Positions 45,364 to 53,026 of a stretch of DNA of 53,535 nt are shown piece by piece. The stretch covers positions 1-53,535 of the forward strand of contig NZ_QOAZ01000026.1 of assembly GCF_003574675.1 (NCBI RefSeq), in the 5' to 3' direction. A model generated the notes under the pieces. The model was not told the origin of the DNA. It worked only from the letters and a program-made list of their open reading frames with translations, and made no database searches. Every line of letters begins with the position of its first letter. Position 1 is the first letter of the stretch. The position numbers were made by a program, and so were the translations under genes. The stretch comes from Azohydromonas sediminis (GTDB taxonomy: Bacteria; Pseudomonadota; Gammaproteobacteria; Burkholderiales; Burkholderiaceae_C).

Positions 45364-45810
45364 TCACGGTCGCGGCTCGGCGGCGTCGACGCCCAGCCGC
45401 GCGAGGATCTCGTCGGCGCCGATCGTGCCCATGTGCCGTCCGATCTCGCGACCCTGCGCGTCGTAGAAGACCTGCGTGGGCATCAGCTGGATGCGGTAGC
45501 GCTGCAGGTAGCCCGCACGCCGGTCGGCGAGCAGGTCGACGTCGACCACCTCGATGCGCTCGCCATGTTCGAGCCGCAGCGTCTCGAGCACCGGCTTCAT
45601 CTCGCGGCAGGCGGCACACGCGTTGGCACCGAACTCGGCCACGACGGGCTTGCCGCGCGCGAGCGCGCGCTGCACCGCGTCGCCCTCCTCGTCAGCGGAC
45701 ACCACGGATGCCGGCGCCGCGACCAGCGGCGACTGGGCGCGAAACAGCGTCCAGCCGGCGAGCACCGCGAACGCCGCCGCGACGCTCCCCACCAGGACGC
45801 GACGCCGCAT
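45364..45810 (-). CDS. periplasmic thioredoxin-like protein
   Basis: 148 aa. A signal anchor (about 3-24) is followed by a thioredoxin fold with VVAEFGANACAACREMKPVLETL (C65-x2-C68) and the cis-proline loop LMPTQVFYD. CcdA encoded next would keep it reduced. Such pairs serve cytochrome c maturation or, as SoxW with SoxV, sulfur oxidation. It lies 4 bases after the rhodanese gene. Confidence 0.85.
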   Translation of the reverse strand: MRRRVLVGSVAAAFAVLAGWTLFRAQSPLVAAPASVVSADEEGDAVQRALARGKPVVAEFGANACAACREMKPVLETLRLEHGERIEVVDVDLLADRRAGYLQRYRIQLMPTQVFYDAQGREIGRHMGTIGADEILARLGVDAAEPRP

Positions 45811-45814
45811 CGCG

Positions 45815-46258
45815 TCAGCCGCAGCAACCGCCGCCCGACACCGCTGGCGCCGGCGCGCAGCACGAGCCGCCGCTGGCGTCGGCGCAGGCGCCGCTGGCGC
45901 ACGCGTTCGCCTGCGCCATGTCGCCGCGCACCGGGAAACCCTTGCGCGCCCACTTCTGCAGGCCGCCTTCCATGTTCGCGACCTGCGTGTAGCCCTGGTA
46001 CATCAGGAAGTAGGTCGCCTTCAGGCTGCGCGCGCCCACTTCGCACGCGATCACGAGCTGGCGGTCGCGCGGCAGTTCCGCGAATCGGCGCTCGAGCTGC
46101 GACAGCGGGATGGCGACGACGCCGGGTACGTCGAACGCGACGCGTTCGACCTCGGCCGGCTCGCGCACGTCGACGAGCAGCGCGCCCTCGGCGAGCAGCC
46201 GGCGGGTCGTCGTCGGGCAGACCTGTTGGGCTTCGGACAGTTCGACACGGGCATTCAT
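45815..46258 (-). CDS. rhodanese-domain protein with Cys-rich tail
   Basis: 147 aa single rhodanese domain. The active cysteine C72 is in IACEVGARSL, preceded by LLVDVREPAEVERV. After residue 114 a flexible tail carries C120, C125, C133-C134 and C145-C146. No signal peptide, so cytoplasmic. It should carry persulfide sulfur; the tail could bind As(III) or another soft metal. The ATG at 46258 was chosen over the frame start at 46282. Confidence 0.85.
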   Translation of the reverse strand: MNARVELSEAQQVCPTTTRRLLAEGALLVDVREPAEVERVAFDVPGVVAIPLSQLERRFAELPRDRQLVIACEVGARSLKATYFLMYQGYTQVANMEGGLQKWARKGFPVRGDMAQANACASGACADASGGSCCAPAPAVSGGGCCG

Positions 46259-46271
46259 CGCGTTCCCTCCC

Positions 46272-46505
46272 TCAGGCACCAAGCCATTGTTCGACCTTCG
46301 CCCGGCTGGGCACGCCGCCGGCGTGCACGACCTTGCCGTCGATCACCACACCCGGCGTCGACATCACGCCGTAGCTCATGATCTCGCGCAGCTCCTCGAC
46401 CTTGGCGACCGTGACCGGCACGCCCTTGTCCCTGGCGACCTGCTCGATCAGCGCGATCGTGTTCCTGCAGTTGGCACATCCCGTGCCGAGCACCTTAACG
46501 TCCAT
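46272..46505 (-). CDS. redox-active disulfide small protein (thioredoxin-like)
   Basis: 77 aa. A minimal thioredoxin-fold protein with C10-x2-C13 (LGTGCANCRNT) and STPGVVIDGKVVHAGGVPS, typical of the 'redox-active disulfide protein 2' group. These often sit beside DUF318/ArsP-type permeases, as here (one gene away). It probably hands thiol-bound cargo or reducing power to the permease. Confidence 0.85.
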   Translation of the reverse strand: MDVKVLGTGCANCRNTIALIEQVARDKGVPVTVAKVEELREIMSYGVMSTPGVVIDGKVVHAGGVPSRAKVEQWLGA

Positions 46506-46516
46506 CGTGGCTCTCC

Positions 46517-47434
46517 TTACTCGCGTTCCAGTTCCAGGTAGGTGCGGCTCGCGTTGCCTGGCATCAGCTCGTCGGCGTTGAGCAGCCGCTTGAAGGGGGC
46601 GGCGTCGAACGACTTCACCGCCTCGCTGATGTCGGTCATCTCGGCGACCGCCTTCTTCATGTGCTCGCGCAGCGCGACCAGGTAGGCTTTCGTGTCCGCG
46701 CGCGCGGTGGCGACGTTCGTCACGCTGCCGTGCCCCGGCACGATGACCTTCGGGTTCAGCTGCTCGATGACGGCGAAGGTCTCGAGCCAGCGCCCGGTGT
46801 GGCTGACCGGCAGCACGCCGAGCATGCGGTCGACGTAGACGACGTCGCCGCTGAACAGCACGTTCTTCTGTGGCAGCCACACCATCGTGTCACCCGGCGT
46901 GTGCGCGCCGCCGCGGTGGCGGAACTCGAAGACGACGCCGCCGAGTTCGAGCCGCTCGTCGCGGCCCTGCAGCCAGCGCGTGGGCAGCGTCGGCACCGTG
47001 CCGTCGGCCTTCTCCTTCAGCACCGCCTTCAGGGCCTGCAAATGGTCGTTGCCGCGGTTCGTCATGTCGGCGCGCGCGTTCTCGTGGGCGATGATCTCGG
47101 CGCCCTGCGCCTTGAAGTAGCCGTTGCCGAGCCAGCGGTGGTCCTGCCCGCCGGTGTTGACGACCCACTTGATGGGCTGCGGCGTCACCCTGCGCACGGC
47201 CTCGTGGATCTGGCGCGCGCTCTGGAACGTGGCGCCGCTGTCGATCAGCACCGCGCCGGCCGGGGTCACGACGAGCCCGAGGTTGGCGTTCAGTCCTTCG
47301 TTCTCGTAAGTCCGTGCACCCTTCTCGCCGATGTGCGCGTAGACCCCGTCGGACACTGGCTCGAAGCGCACCTCGAGCGCGTTCGCCACCACCGCCACCG
47401 TCGCCGCGACGAGCGCCGTGATCCACTTCTTCAT
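46517..47434 (-). CDS. secreted metallo-beta-lactamase-fold protein
   Basis: 305 aa with a signal peptide (about 1-19). The MBL fold keeps H178 (GAHTPGDT), D197 (LFSGDVVY) and H235 (VPGHGS). The first metal motif, normally H-x-H-x-D-H, reads NTGGQDHRWLGN at 93-104, so two His are missing. It recalls SoxH-like and PQQ-relay MBL proteins found with sulfur genes. Substrate unknown. It begins 14 bases after the permease stop. Confidence 0.82.
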   Translation of the reverse strand: MKKWITALVAATVAVVANALEVRFEPVSDGVYAHIGEKGARTYENEGLNANLGLVVTPAGAVLIDSGATFQSARQIHEAVRRVTPQPIKWVVNTGGQDHRWLGNGYFKAQGAEIIAHENARADMTNRGNDHLQALKAVLKEKADGTVPTLPTRWLQGRDERLELGGVVFEFRHRGGAHTPGDTMVWLPQKNVLFSGDVVYVDRMLGVLPVSHTGRWLETFAVIEQLNPKVIVPGHGSVTNVATARADTKAYLVALREHMKKAVAEMTDISEAVKSFDAAPFKRLLNADELMPGNASRTYLELERE

Positions 47435-47448
47435 CACGAGTTCGCCCC

Positions 47449-48492
47449 TCACAGCACGGCGTTGAACACGAAGCCGACGACCAGGATGCCGGCGGCCACC
47501 ACGGCGACGAAGGTCGCGATCAGCCGCACCTTGAGCACCTTGCGCAGGATGATCATCTCGGGCAGCGACAGCGCGATCACGCTCATCATGAACGCGAGCA
47601 CGGTGCCCAGCGCCGCGCCCTTGGCGAGCAGCGCCTGCACGATCGGGATCACGCCGGCGGCGTTGGTGTACATCGGCACGCCGATGGCCACCGCCAGCGG
47701 CACCGACCACCACGCGTCCTTGCCCATGATCGAGGCCATGAAGTCCTCGGGCACCCAGCCGTGGATCGCCGCGCCGATCGTGATGCCCACGACGATGTAG
47801 GGCCAGACCTTGCCGACGATCTCGCGCACGCTCGTGAAGCCGGCCTGGATGCGCTCGGCCAGCGGCATGCCCTCCGCACCGGCGGTGGCGGCCACGCGCG
47901 GCATCTCGCGCACCCAATCCTCGAGGTGGCGCTCCATCTTCAGCCGGCCGATGACCCAGCCGGCGACGATCGCCACCGTGAGCCCGAGGCCCAGGTACAG
48001 CAGCGCGATCTTCCAGCCGAACAGCCCGAACAGCAGTGCGAGCGCGACCTCGTTGACCATCGGCGCGGCGATCAGGAACGAGAACGTGACGCCGAGCGGC
48101 ACGCCGGCCTGCACGAAGCCGATGAACAGCGGCACCGCCGAACACGAACAGAACGGCGTCACGACGCCGAGCGCCGCGGCCATCGCGTTGGCCACGCCCT
48201 CGCGCCGCCCCGCGAGCAGCGCACGCGTGCGCTCGGGCGTGAAGTACGAGTTGACCATCCCCATCACGAACACGACCCCAGTCAGCAGCAGCAGCACCTT
48301 CGGCGTGTCGTAGAAGAAGAACTGCAGCGCACCGCCGAGGTGGCTGTCGCGTTCGACCGGCAGCGCCGCGACGAACGCCTCCGACACCGGCACCAGCTGG
48401 CGGTAGACCAGCCACCAGACGACGGCGGCAGCAAGCAGGAAAAGGCGTGGATGCCGCTGCGGGAACGACAGCGTGGCGGTCAGGGCGGTCAT
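47449..48492 (-). CDS. ArsP/DUF318-type permease
   Basis: 347 aa, about eight to ten membrane helices. The conserved VVTPFCSCSAVPLFIGFVQAGVP (C115, C117) and TNAAGVIPIVQALLAKG mark the PF03773 permease family, whose ArsP members export trivalent organoarsenicals. Given ArsI and ACR3 nearby, an arsenic role is plausible; other soft-metal or sulfur cargo is not excluded. A perfect FNR box lies 77-90 bases upstream of the ATG. Confidence 0.8.
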   Translation of the reverse strand: MTALTATLSFPQRHPRLFLLAAAVVWWLVYRQLVPVSEAFVAALPVERDSHLGGALQFFFYDTPKVLLLLTGVVFVMGMVNSYFTPERTRALLAGRREGVANAMAAALGVVTPFCSCSAVPLFIGFVQAGVPLGVTFSFLIAAPMVNEVALALLFGLFGWKIALLYLGLGLTVAIVAGWVIGRLKMERHLEDWVREMPRVAATAGAEGMPLAERIQAGFTSVREIVGKVWPYIVVGITIGAAIHGWVPEDFMASIMGKDAWWSVPLAVAIGVPMYTNAAGVIPIVQALLAKGAALGTVLAFMMSVIALSLPEMIILRKVLKVRLIATFVAVVAAGILVVGFVFNAVL

Positions 48493-48568
48493 GCGGGGCT
48501 TTCGAGGATGTCTGAACGAGTAGACGCAGCAAGCGACGAAAGGATGCAGCGACACCCGTCGAGCTGCC

Positions 48569-48582
48569 TTGATGCCGATCAA
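48569..48582. promoter_or_regulatory. perfect FNR/Anr box TTGAT-N4-ATCAA
   Basis: A perfect palindrome in the 167-bp gap between the sigma factor stop and the permease start. The spacing to the ATG (centre about 83 bases) suits control of the permease-MBL-disulfide-rhodanese-thioredoxin-CcdA-OsmC-cytochrome run by oxygen level. An identical GCTGCC prefix is seen at the other box (31410). Confidence 0.8.
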
Positions 48583-48659
48583 GCGGGCGCTCGGCACGCG
48601 CTTCGTCGTGAGGCCCCCCGACCGGCTGCGCCGCCGCAGCACCAGGGCTCACGCTGCGA

Positions 48660-49211
48660 TCAGGCTGCGGCGCGGGCGGGGGCGTGGCAGCACACGCCCT
48701 GGTCGTCGAGCCGCACGCCGCAGGTCTGCGTCAGCCGCTCGCGCAGCCGGGCGCGCGCGCGCTGCAGCCGCGACTTCGCGCCAGGCACGCTCAGCCCGTG
48801 CGCACGCGCATAGTCAGCCTGCGTCTGGCCCTCGAGGTCGCAGCGGCGCAGGATGTCGGCATCGGCCGGCGGCAGCTGCTCGAGCACGCGCGCGACGCAG
48901 TCGGCGAGCGCGTCGACCGCCGGCGGCGGCTCGGGCGGCTCCCACGGCAGGTCGTCGGGCAGCGGCTCGTGCGGCCGCGTGCGGCGCACGTGGTCGACGA
49001 GCGCGTTGCGCGCGACCTGGTACAGCCACGCGCGCGGGTTGTCGAGCACGCAGAAGTCGCGCCCGGCGCGCATCGCCTTGACGAACACGTCCTGCAGCAG
49101 GTCGTCGGCCGCGGCGGCGTCGCCGAGCCGCCACGCCAGGTGCGCGCGCAGCTCGGCCTCGTGCGCGTTCCAGGCACGCAGCACGCAGTCGTAGGAGCGG
49201 GCAGCACTCAT
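48660..49211 (-). CDS. ECF-type sigma factor (SigZ-like)
   Basis: 183 aa. Region 2 (DDLLQDVFVKAMRAG, NPRAWLYQVARNALVDHVRR) and region 4 (LPPADADILRRCDLEGQTQADYARAHGLSVPGAKSRLQRARARLRERL) are clear. The tail continues with CGVRLDDQGVCCHAP, a Cys cluster as seen in SigZ-type factors. No anti-sigma gene follows, so the Cys tail may sense redox or metal directly. Located 57 bases after soxX on the same strand. The ATG at 49211 begins MSAARSYD. Confidence 0.85.
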   Translation of the reverse strand: MSAARSYDCVLRAWNAHEAELRAHLAWRLGDAAAADDLLQDVFVKAMRAGRDFCVLDNPRAWLYQVARNALVDHVRRTRPHEPLPDDLPWEPPEPPPAVDALADCVARVLEQLPPADADILRRCDLEGQTQADYARAHGLSVPGAKSRLQRARARLRERLTQTCGVRLDDQGVCCHAPARAAA

Positions 49212-49268
49212 TGATGCCGATGGTACCCGCCCGACCCGGTCCCCACTGCCGGCCAAGCGGCGCGGCCG

Positions 49269-49895
49269 TCACTGGTTGACGGGTGACGCCGGATCGACGA
49301 GCAGCGCGACGAGGTCGGCGATCTGCGCTGGCGTCAGGATGCCGTTGTGCCCGAAGCGCGGCATGTTCGAGCATGCCGAGAAGGCCTGCGCGTTCCAGAT
49401 CTTGTCGTACGTGTACTTGACGATCGCATCCGAGCGGCCGCGCAGCTTGCCGTAGCCGAGCAGCGACGGCCCCAGCGTGCCGTACGACAGTTCCTTGGCC
49501 TGCAGCTGGTGGCACGCGTAGCAGTTGCCGCCGATGGGTCGGTTCGGCGTCGTGTCGCCGACGCGCAGGCCGTAGCCGCTTTGCGCGATCGCCTCGCCGC
49601 GCTTCCAGTCGCCGACGAGCTTGCCGCCCTCCGGATAGACGACCTTCATCGTCTGGTTCATTTTCTCGATGCGCTCGGCAGTGGCCTTGTCGGGCCGGTC
49701 GCGCACCTGCGAGCACAGCTTCTGCGTGTCGTCCTGCACGAGGCGCTGGCGCCATGCGGGGTCGGTCGTCTTCCACGACGTCGCGATCGCCTCGTCCGCG
49801 GTCGGGAAGTGGCGCTGGCCGTCGTCGATCGACGCGCAGCCGACGAGGAGCGTCACGCCAGTGAACGCGGCGGCGGTGTACTTCATGCGTGCCAT
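49269..49895 (-). CDS. soxX: sulfur-oxidising cytochrome subunit SoxX
   Basis: 208 aa. The N-terminus ends in a lipobox-like LLVGC (C20), suggesting a lipoprotein or a cleaved signal. The heme site is GGNCYACHQLQ (125-129) and the sixth ligand M178 lies in CSNMPRFGHNG. With SoxA it forms the enzyme that links thiosulfate to the SoxY cysteine in the periplasm. SoxA is encoded 16 bases upstream. Length is normal for long-type SoxX. Confidence 0.92.
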   Translation of the reverse strand: MARMKYTAAAFTGVTLLVGCASIDDGQRHFPTADEAIATSWKTTDPAWRQRLVQDDTQKLCSQVRDRPDKATAERIEKMNQTMKVVYPEGGKLVGDWKRGEAIAQSGYGLRVGDTTPNRPIGGNCYACHQLQAKELSYGTLGPSLLGYGKLRGRSDAIVKYTYDKIWNAQAFSACSNMPRFGHNGILTPAQIADLVALLVDPASPVNQ

Positions 49896-49911
49896 CTGCG
49901 AGCCCCCTCAA

Positions 49912-50712
49912 TCAGCGCTTGATGTACGGCGACTTGACCTCGGTGCCGTTGCCGAGGTTGCCCAGGTACGCGAGCAACGCCGTCACGGCGTCGGACGTGT
50001 ATTCGACGTCGGGGTGCCGCATCTGCCAGTAGCAGTCCCACATGCGGTGCTGCAGCGTGCGCACGATGCCCTGCGAGACGCGGTACGCGGGCCAGGTGGC
50101 CACGCCGGTCGCGGCACCCTCCTTCGTCAGCAGGTTCGGCAGCGCCTGCAGGCGGATGCGTTTGCCGTCCTCGGCGTGGCAGGTCGCGCACGAGAAGTCG
50201 AACGGGCCGCCACGGCGCCAGAACAGCTCCTCGCCGGTGCGCACCGCCTGCTTCATCGCCGGGTGCGACGTGTCGACCTTGAAGCGCATGCCGTTGGACT
50301 GGGCGGCGACGTAGGTCGCGATCGCCGCGATGTCGGAGCCCGGCCCGCTGGCCTTGAAGGCGCCCTTGTTGAAGTAGGGCTTCGTGTCCCAGCCCTGCAG
50401 CTTTTCCATGCACCAGACCAGGCGCGCCTCGAGGTCCATCACCTTGCCGGCATCGGCGAAGTAGCGCGGCAGCTCGGCGTAGGCGCCCTTGACCACGCCC
50501 GGGCCCTTGCCGAGGTCGCAGCCCTCGAGCGACACGTTCTTGGTGCCGCGCTTGGTCTTCCACAACTCTTCGCCGAGCATCTCGGTCAGCTCGGCGGGGT
50601 TGCCTTCCTTGAGCATCTCGCGGTACTTCGCGATCTCGTCCTCGGACGAGCTCTGCGCCGCGGCGAGCGGTCCCAGCGACGCCGTGAGCATCGCCACCAG
50701 AAGTCTCTTCAT
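49912..50712 (-). CDS. soxA: sulfur-oxidising cytochrome subunit SoxA
   Basis: 266 aa with a signal peptide (about 1-19). One heme site, CATCH at 175-179. The active-site cysteine, found as a persulfide heme ligand in the family, is C227 in MWDCYWQMRHP. C65 and C101 probably form the disulfide that replaces the N-terminal heme of diheme SoxA. GAGGAGGAGG just before the ATG is a very strong ribosome-binding site. No soxY, soxZ, soxB or soxCD is in the window. Confidence 0.94.
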   Translation of the reverse strand: MKRLLVAMLTASLGPLAAAQSSSEDEIAKYREMLKEGNPAELTEMLGEELWKTKRGTKNVSLEGCDLGKGPGVVKGAYAELPRYFADAGKVMDLEARLVWCMEKLQGWDTKPYFNKGAFKASGPGSDIAAIATYVAAQSNGMRFKVDTSHPAMKQAVRTGEELFWRRGGPFDFSCATCHAEDGKRIRLQALPNLLTKEGAATGVATWPAYRVSQGIVRTLQHRMWDCYWQMRHPDVEYTSDAVTALLAYLGNLGNGTEVKSPYIKR

Positions 50713-50873
50713 CGGTCCTCCTCCTCACTCGCGATGGCGAGCGTATTCGCTTCCTTCACCAGAACGGGAAGCCTCGGGATCGACGGCTGTCCCGTGACGA
50801 CGCTAGTCGAGTCTGCGCCTCCATCGCATAGATGGACGACGTATCTCCAAGTATGCAACCGCTCGATCGGTCC

Positions 50874-51155
50874 TCAGTCACCGGAACACAGTCCGAGCGG
50901 GATCGGCGCCCCCTTCGGCGGCTTGGTTCCCGCCGCGACGGCCTTCGCCACCGGCGACGACGCCTTCTGCGCGGGCGGCTCGCTTCGCTGCGGCGCGACG
51001 ACGATCGGCCTGGGCTTCGGCGTGGCGCCCTGCGACGTCGCCGGTGGCGACGGTTGCGCCCCGGCACTCACAGCGACGACGAGCAGCGCAGAAGCAACGC
51101 AGACGATCCTCGAGCTGCGTGGTGGCCGCGGGCCGGTGTTCATCGTCGACATCAT
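50874..51155 (-). CDS. short secreted proline-rich protein, unknown
   Basis: 93 aa. A signal-like segment (RIVCVASALLVVAVSAGAQ, about 15-33) is followed by a Pro/Ala/Lys-rich tail ending PIPLGLCSGD with one cysteine. No family recognised. The ATG at 51155 overlaps the upstream cytochrome stop (ATGA), which supports it as real. The 161 bases from here to soxA probably hold the soxA promoter, but I see no clear consensus. Confidence 0.5.
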   Translation of the reverse strand: MMSTMNTGPRPPRSSRIVCVASALLVVAVSAGAQPSPPATSQGATPKPRPIVVAPQRSEPPAQKASSPVAKAVAAGTKPPKGAPIPLGLCSGD

Positions 51156-51679
51156 CGCCGCGCGCCCTCGAACGTCCGTCGCAGACGCACACGATAGACG
51201 ATCCCCACCGCAAGCATCGACAGCGTCGCGACCGCAAGCGCACCCCACTCCAGCGCTGCCGCCGCGCCCGTTGCCGGCCGCGTCGCCGCGAGGTGCGCGA
51301 CGATCGGTGCGACGTCGGCTCGCGGCACGGCGGCGCCGTGCCACCAGCGCATGCGCTCGACGACGACTCGCCAGCCCAGCGCCGTGTGGCGCACGCCGGC
51401 GACGACCTCGGGGCGATGGCAGCGCGAGCAGTGCGCCTCGAGCAGGCGCTCGCCCAGCGGGCGCTCGAGCATCCGCTGGCGCTCGGCCTCGGCCGACGCG
51501 GCCCGCTCGGCCGCGTGCCGTGCTTCGCGCTCGGCAGCCTGCGCGCGCTCGCGCTCGAGCTGCTCCGCCAGGCGCTGCCGCTCGGACGGGCTCGTGACGA
51601 AGCCCGGGCTGCGGTACTCGTCGCCCGACATCTCGGCGCGCGTGGCCGCACCGGCTGCCAGCGCCATCGCTATCAGCAC
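51152..51679 (-). CDS. membrane-anchored monoheme cytochrome with coiled coil
   Basis: About 175 aa. Signal peptide (1-15), then a charged Ala/Glu/Arg coiled coil at about 31-75, one heme site CSRCH (84-88), a C-type domain with GWRVVVERMRWWHGAAVP (M110 a likely ligand) and a C-terminal membrane helix at 143-162. It may carry electrons for the truncated NrfD-linked enzyme or SoxXA. The start is uncertain: GTG 51679 is used; ATG 51742 would overlap the nitroreductase end. Confidence 0.72.
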   Translation of the reverse strand: MLIAMALAAGAATRAEMSGDEYRSPGFVTSPSERQRLAEQLERERAQAAEREARHAAERAASAEAERQRMLERPLGERLLEAHCSRCHRPEVVAGVRHTALGWRVVVERMRWWHGAAVPRADVAPIVAHLAATRPATGAAAALEWGALAVATLSMLAVGIVYRVRLRRTFEGARR

Positions 51680-51698
51680 CGCACGGTGCCGGCGGCGG

Positions 51699-52340
51699 TC
51701 ACAGGCGCGGCCCACGCCAAAGCGAGAGCACCTCGTCGGCATCGTCGACGACGCGCGGCGTGGGCTTGCGCGTCGGTGTGCCGATGCAGACGAACGCGAC
51801 GAGCTGCTCGCGCTCGCGGCAGAACGCCTGCGTGAGCGCCGGATGGCGGCACTTGCGACCGCTCAGCGTCTTCGCGCCGAAACCCATCAGGTGCAGCGCA
51901 TTGAGGAAGTTCGCGAGCGCACCGCCGGCGCACATCCACTGCTCGTGTGCCGGCACTTCGGGTACGTCGTCGTCGATGCGCACGACCCATGCGACGAGCG
52001 CCGGCCCGTTGAACGCGCGCTCGCGCTCGATCGCGACGTCCTCGTCGGTCTTGCCGGCGTCACGTGCGAAGCGTGCGAACAGGTCGGCGAGCACCTCGCG
52101 CCCGCCGTCGGGCACGACGACGGCTCGCCAAGGCACGAGCCGCCCGTGATCGGGCGCGCGCAGTGCTGCGCGCGTGGCCAGGCGAAGCTGCGCCAGCGTC
52201 GGACCGGGCGCCGTCATCCAGCGCGGCCCGATCGAGTGCCGCTCGAGCAGCCGCCGCAGGGTCACGGGCACACGCGGGCCTCGTGCAAGACGCGCCGCAT
52301 CCTGCAGCGCCGAGCGCGGGTCGAGGTGCGGTGTGGTCAT
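51699..52340 (-). CDS. nitroreductase family protein (second copy)
   Basis: 213 aa FMN-type nitroreductase-fold protein. It has RAALRAPDHGRLVPWRAVVVPDGGR and GALANFLNALHLMGFGAKTLSG with CIGTPTRKP. It shares the APDHGRL-x-PWR signature with the gene at 27618. Its ATG overlaps the stop of the TorD-like gene (ATGA), so it belongs to a molybdoenzyme-type operon. Substrate unknown. Confidence 0.8.
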   Translation of the reverse strand: MTTPHLDPRSALQDAARLARGPRVPVTLRRLLERHSIGPRWMTAPGPTLAQLRLATRAALRAPDHGRLVPWRAVVVPDGGREVLADLFARFARDAGKTDEDVAIERERAFNGPALVAWVVRIDDDVPEVPAHEQWMCAGGALANFLNALHLMGFGAKTLSGRKCRHPALTQAFCREREQLVAFVCIGTPTRKPTPRVVDDADEVLSLWRGPRL

Positions 52341-53026
52341 TGCGAAGCCTCCAGCGTGCGGTCGCCCACGGCCTCGCGCACCAGTCGCACCAGTGCCGCG
52401 TAGACCTCGGCTGCCGACGACTTCGCGCTCGCCCGGCGACAGGCCGCCTCGAGCGGACCGGCCCAGTGGTCGACGAACTCGCGGCAGTACTCGTCGGCCA
52501 TGCCGGCGGCGTCGGCATCGCCCCGTGCGGCGCGCTCGTACAGCCGGCCAAGGAACTCCAACTGCATCGAGACGTGGTCCGGCAGGTCGCGGAAGTTCTC
52601 GTCGGGCTCGACGCCGGCCGCCTGGTAGCACGAACGCACCATCTGCACGCTGCTGCCGCCGAGGGCACCTTCGAGGTACACGCCGGCGTTGAGCGGCACC
52701 GGCACCGGCGGCGTGAGGAACAAGCGCGCGTATTCGACGAGCCAGGGATCGGCGCTGCCGTCGTCGCGGGCGGCCTCGGCGGCCCAGCGGGCACTCGCCT
52801 CGGCCAACGCGTCGACGGCCGGTCGCGTGTCGAGGCCGAGCGCGGCGCCGAGTTCGGCCAGGTCGTCGGTGAGCGGCTGCGCCCAGTCGCACACCGACCA
52901 ATCGGCCGGTGGCGGCAGGAACGCCCGCGCCACGCTCAGCAACAGGTCGGCCCGGTCGAGCAGCCCCGGTTGCAGGGCAGAGGGCGGCAGCACGCCCGGT
53001 GCCGGGTTCTGGCTGGTCACCTTCAT
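52337..53026 (-). CDS. TorD/DmsD-family molybdoenzyme chaperone
   Basis: 229 aa helical protein. The stretches EYARLFLTPPVPVPLNAGVYLEG and DLPDHVSMQLEFLGRLYERAARGD are typical of TorD-like chaperones. These bind Tat-signalled molybdenum enzymes during cofactor insertion. It overlaps the NrfD-like gene upstream and the nitroreductase downstream (ATGA both). The enzyme it serves is presumably encoded beyond the right edge; AioAB normally does not need one. Confidence 0.85.
   Translation of the reverse strand: MKVTSQNPAPGVLPPSALQPGLLDRADLLLSVARAFLPPPADWSVCDWAQPLTDDLAELGAALGLDTRPAVDALAEASARWAAEAARDDGSADPWLVEYARLFLTPPVPVPLNAGVYLEGALGGSSVQMVRSCYQAAGVEPDENFRDLPDHVSMQLEFLGRLYERAARGDADAAGMADEYCREFVDHWAGPLEAACRRASAKSSAAEVYAALVRLVREAVGDRTLEASQ

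Noticed and set aside
49510-49531. TGGCACG...TTGCC resembling a sigma-54 promoter
   Set aside because: The GG and GC elements are too far apart for a -24/-12 promoter, and the site is inside soxX, reading against it.
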